Shown here in pieces: positions 11,267 through 12,806 of a DNA stretch of 12,806 nt (position 1 is its first letter; each line of letters starts with the position of its first letter). The DNA comes from an uncultured Bacilli bacterium (lineage in GTDB: Bacteria > Bacillota_I > Bacilli_A > RFN20 > CAG-288). The stretch is taken from the NCBI GenBank assembly GCA_948525355.1, contig CAOSOP010000019.1, positions 1 to 12,806 on the forward strand, read 5' to 3'. The notes under the pieces are model-generated. The model did no database searches. It had not been told where the DNA came from and was given only the letters and a program-made list of their open reading frames with translations. The translations under genes and the position numbers were made by a program.

Positions 11267-12598
11267 TTATATAAACATCACCATATAATGAGGTAAAGTG
11301 TGTTTAGTTCCACTTATTCCGTTATTTCCTTTGATAAGTTTGTATGCTATTTTGGGGTTGTATGTTTTAATAAAATTATTTAATGTTATTGATGAAGAGT
11401 TACTTGCCTTTACTTCAATGGGAATAACTTCTCCATCTTTTTCAATAAGGAACTCCAGCTCGTGTGTGTCATCTGGATGGTAGTAGTGAAGAGTGTAACC
11501 ATTTTTAAGCAAACATTCAGCTATGATATTTTCGTATACACCACCTTTCGTATTACCTTTTAAAGTTCCGTTTAAAAGTGCGAGCCTTGTTTCAGGACCA
11601 TATGTTGCGAATAGAAGACCAGTATCATTGTAATACAGTTTAAATTGTTCTTGTTTTTCATTCCCAATTAATGAAATTAGTGGCTCAGAGACATTTGTAC
11701 ATGCGTTTACTAAAAAAGAATCTTTTAACCATTTAATGCTACCACCATATTTTTTGCTTGTTTGTCCTCGTTCAACTGTACTATATTGAAACTTCTTCAG
11801 ATCCTTAGAAAGTTGTCTTGATATTGCATCATAGCATTCTCTAACTTTGACTTTTTCTGCACCTCGAGCATGCTTAGAAATGTCATCTTGATATTCAGCA
11901 ATGATTTTATTTTGAATTTCAGTTACTCGATTAAAATCCTTATTATTAACAAAATCGTTAACAACTTCTGGCATACCTCCTACAACCATATATTCAGTGA
12001 AAAGGTTTTCGTACTTATTATTTATTACATCTGGAATTTTAAGACCATTTTTAAAGTATTCTCGCAGAATGTTAATTGCTTCGTCATTAACTTTATTAGC
12101 CCAAAGGAACTCTTCAAAGTCTAATGAATGCATTATAATGTTTTTTTCGTAACCAACAGGAATAGAGTTTGGCTCAGTAACATCATCGTCGTCATCTTGG
12201 CTATAAGATAAACCAAGAAGTGAACCAGAAGATATTACATCAAAACGAAAATCTTCTGCTAAAAACTTTATTGCAGTTCTTGCGTTAGCACATTTTTGAA
12301 TTTCGTCAAGAAAAATTAAAGTATCACCATTTGTAAAAGATATATTAGAAAAGGTAGCGGTTAATCGTTTAAATATTTCATCTGAACTAAGTGATCCAAG
12401 GAAAATGCTTTTATATTCAGGGTTTTTGATAAAATTAATTTCAATAAAAGATTTATATTCTTTTTTTCCGAATTCGCGAATAATAAAAGTTTTTCCAACC
12501 TGTCTTGCACCTTTTATCATAAGGCACTCCAATTTATGTTCGTTTTTTCTAGAAATTTTCCATTCTAACAAAGTGTTATAGATTTTTCTTTTTAGCAT
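11267..12598 (-). CDS. AAA-family ATPase with C-terminal DUF4143 nuclease-like domain
   Basis: This 443-residue protein belongs to a large accessory family of prokaryotic STAND/AAA-like ATPases whose function is undescribed. Walker A is GARQVGKT (30-37), Walker B is LIFLDEI (94-100), and a sensor SSGS lies at 123-126. The C-terminal DUF4143 part (about 200-440) ends in a PD-(D/E)xK-like core: LEFLIEKDGEVIPIEVK, with E382 in place of the usual Asp and E395-x-K397. An Asp5 run (135-139) sits in a surface loop. Length is normal and the C-terminus MVMFI looks complete, so the palindrome next to it has not truncated the gene. The start ATG (12596-12598) has AGGAGG 5-6 bases upstream. Such genes often occur alone, scattered by transfer, and may act in defence or self-regulation; this is inference. 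Confidence 0.92.
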   Translation of the reverse strand: MLKRKIYNTLLEWKISRKNEHKLECLMIKGARQVGKTFIIREFGKKEYKSFIEINFIKNPEYKSIFLGSLSSDEIFKRLTATFSNISFTNGDTLIFLDEIQKCANARTAIKFLAEDFRFDVISSGSLLGLSYSQDDDDDVTEPNSIPVGYEKNIIMHSLDFEEFLWANKVNDEAINILREYFKNGLKIPDVINNKYENLFTEYMVVGGMPEVVNDFVNNKDFNRVTEIQNKIIAEYQDDISKHARGAEKVKVRECYDAISRQLSKDLKKFQYSTVERGQTSKKYGGSIKWLKDSFLVNACTNVSEPLISLIGNEKQEQFKLYYNDTGLLFATYGPETRLALLNGTLKGNTKGGVYENIIAECLLKNGYTLHYYHPDDTHELEFLIEKDGEVIPIEVKASNSSSITLNNFIKTYNPKIAYKLIKGNNGISGTKHTLPHYMVMFI

Positions 12599-12618
12599 AT
12601 TTCCTCCTATCTATATTT

Positions 12619-12647
12619 ATTATACATAAAATCAAATAGTACAACAA
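12619..12647 (-). promoter_or_regulatory. Promoter of the AAA/DUF4143 ATPase gene
   Basis: On the minus strand a perfect TATAAT (12619-12624) is preceded at 17 bases by TTGTTG (12642-12647; 3 of 6 to TTGACA). It lies about 20 bases before the start codon. Confidence 0.5.
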
Positions 12648-12650
12648 GCA

Positions 12651-12699
12651 AAAAAGGAATAAAAACAAAGTGTAAATTTGTCTAAAAAGGAATAAAAAC
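12651..12699. repeat. Two direct copies of a 16-bp motif upstream of the AAA ATPase promoter
   Basis: AAAAAGGAATAAAAAC occurs exactly at 12651-12666 and 12684-12699, 33 bp apart (about three helical turns), and each copy is followed by a similar AA-rich GTGT. They begin just upstream of the -35 hexamer, so they could be binding sites for an activator or for the ATPase itself. Confidence 0.6.
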
Positions 12700-12716
12700 C
12701 AATGTGTTATATCTGG

Positions 12717-12806
12717 TTAATACTTTTTCATAAAACAATTGAAAATCATAATGTTGGCTTCGCCTTTTTGCGACACGTTCAAGGGCCAATTTGAGGGGTA
12801 ATTTAT
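12717..12806 (-). other. Partial open frame entering from the right edge
   Basis: Read on the minus strand, the frame is open from the window edge to a TAA at 12717-12719. It gives 29 residues starting INYPSNWPLNVSQKGEAN. Eleven of the first 17 residues match the left-end frame, because both contain the end repeat. No ribosome binding site or family is seen. Like its partner it may be either a C-terminus or repeat DNA. Confidence 0.2.
12757..12806 (-). repeat. Right copy of the 50-bp imperfect inverted repeat
   Basis: It is the reverse complement of 120-169 at 37 of 50 positions, including the identical block AAAAAGGCGAAGC. Both copies face inward across 12.6 kb. In both, an ATG follows within about 12 bases of that block, but here the frame stops after 10 codons. 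Confidence 0.5.

Noticed and set aside
11090..11296. Small ORF crossing the GC-rich palindrome, with a GGGGG-rich peptide
   Set aside because: It is an artefact of reading through the 158-residue gene and the palindrome; it has no ribosome binding site and its codon use is unlike its neighbours.
12184..12198. Asp-run codons in the AAA ATPase as a phase-variable trinucleotide repeat
   Set aside because: The codons alternate GAT and GAC, the run is short, and length changes would stay in frame.

Overview
The window is AT-rich, standard-code DNA with strong Shine-Dalgarno sites (AGGAG/GGAGG), Bacillus-type sigma-A promoters and a Gram-positive lipoprotein. This suggests a low-GC member of the Bacillota, most likely an uncultured gut-type Bacilli or Erysipelotrichia-like lineage. 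That placement rests on protein style and codon bias, not on a marker gene. No rRNA, tRNA, CRISPR array or intact insertion sequence was seen.

Layout. Positions 1-289 hold an open frame entering from the left edge and what looks like the first 36 codons of a transposase. A 50-bp segment there (120-169) recurs, inverted and about 74% identical, at the extreme right end (12757-12806). At 290-892 (minus) is an XRE-type regulator with a three-helix membrane tail and a probable operator array. It is divergent from a class II Fic protein (1337-2323). A two-gene purine operon follows: guanine deaminase (2635-3108) and an NCS2 purine permease (3111-4619), separated by 2 bp and read from one promoter. 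A large multi-domain surface lipoprotein (4814-6781) has its own promoter, a perfect 14-bp cre-like palindrome, a structured leader with a two-codon minigene, and a strong terminator. Next comes a CtpE-like P-type cation ATPase with a 120-residue charged N-terminal extension (7153-9894). The right part holds a small protein with an acidic tail (10164-10583), an uncharacterised 158-residue protein (10699-11175) and a convergent AAA/DUF4143 ATPase (11267-12598). These last two are separated by an 85-bp GC-rich element with perfect 29-bp arms.

How the genes fit together. Only the purine pair is a clear pathway unit: import of a purine base, then deamination of guanine to xanthine and ammonia. 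The lipoprotein is probably tied to carbon status or another LacI-type regulator through the palindrome. The Fic and DUF4143 genes are typical accessory genes, and the mobile-element debris at both ends and at about 6940-7000 fits a region shaped by insertion and decay. I did not find a convincing new multi-gene system. The items most worth a second look are the GC-rich palindrome, the lipoprotein leader and its G7 tract, the inverted end repeats, and the ATPase's changed ion-site motifs.
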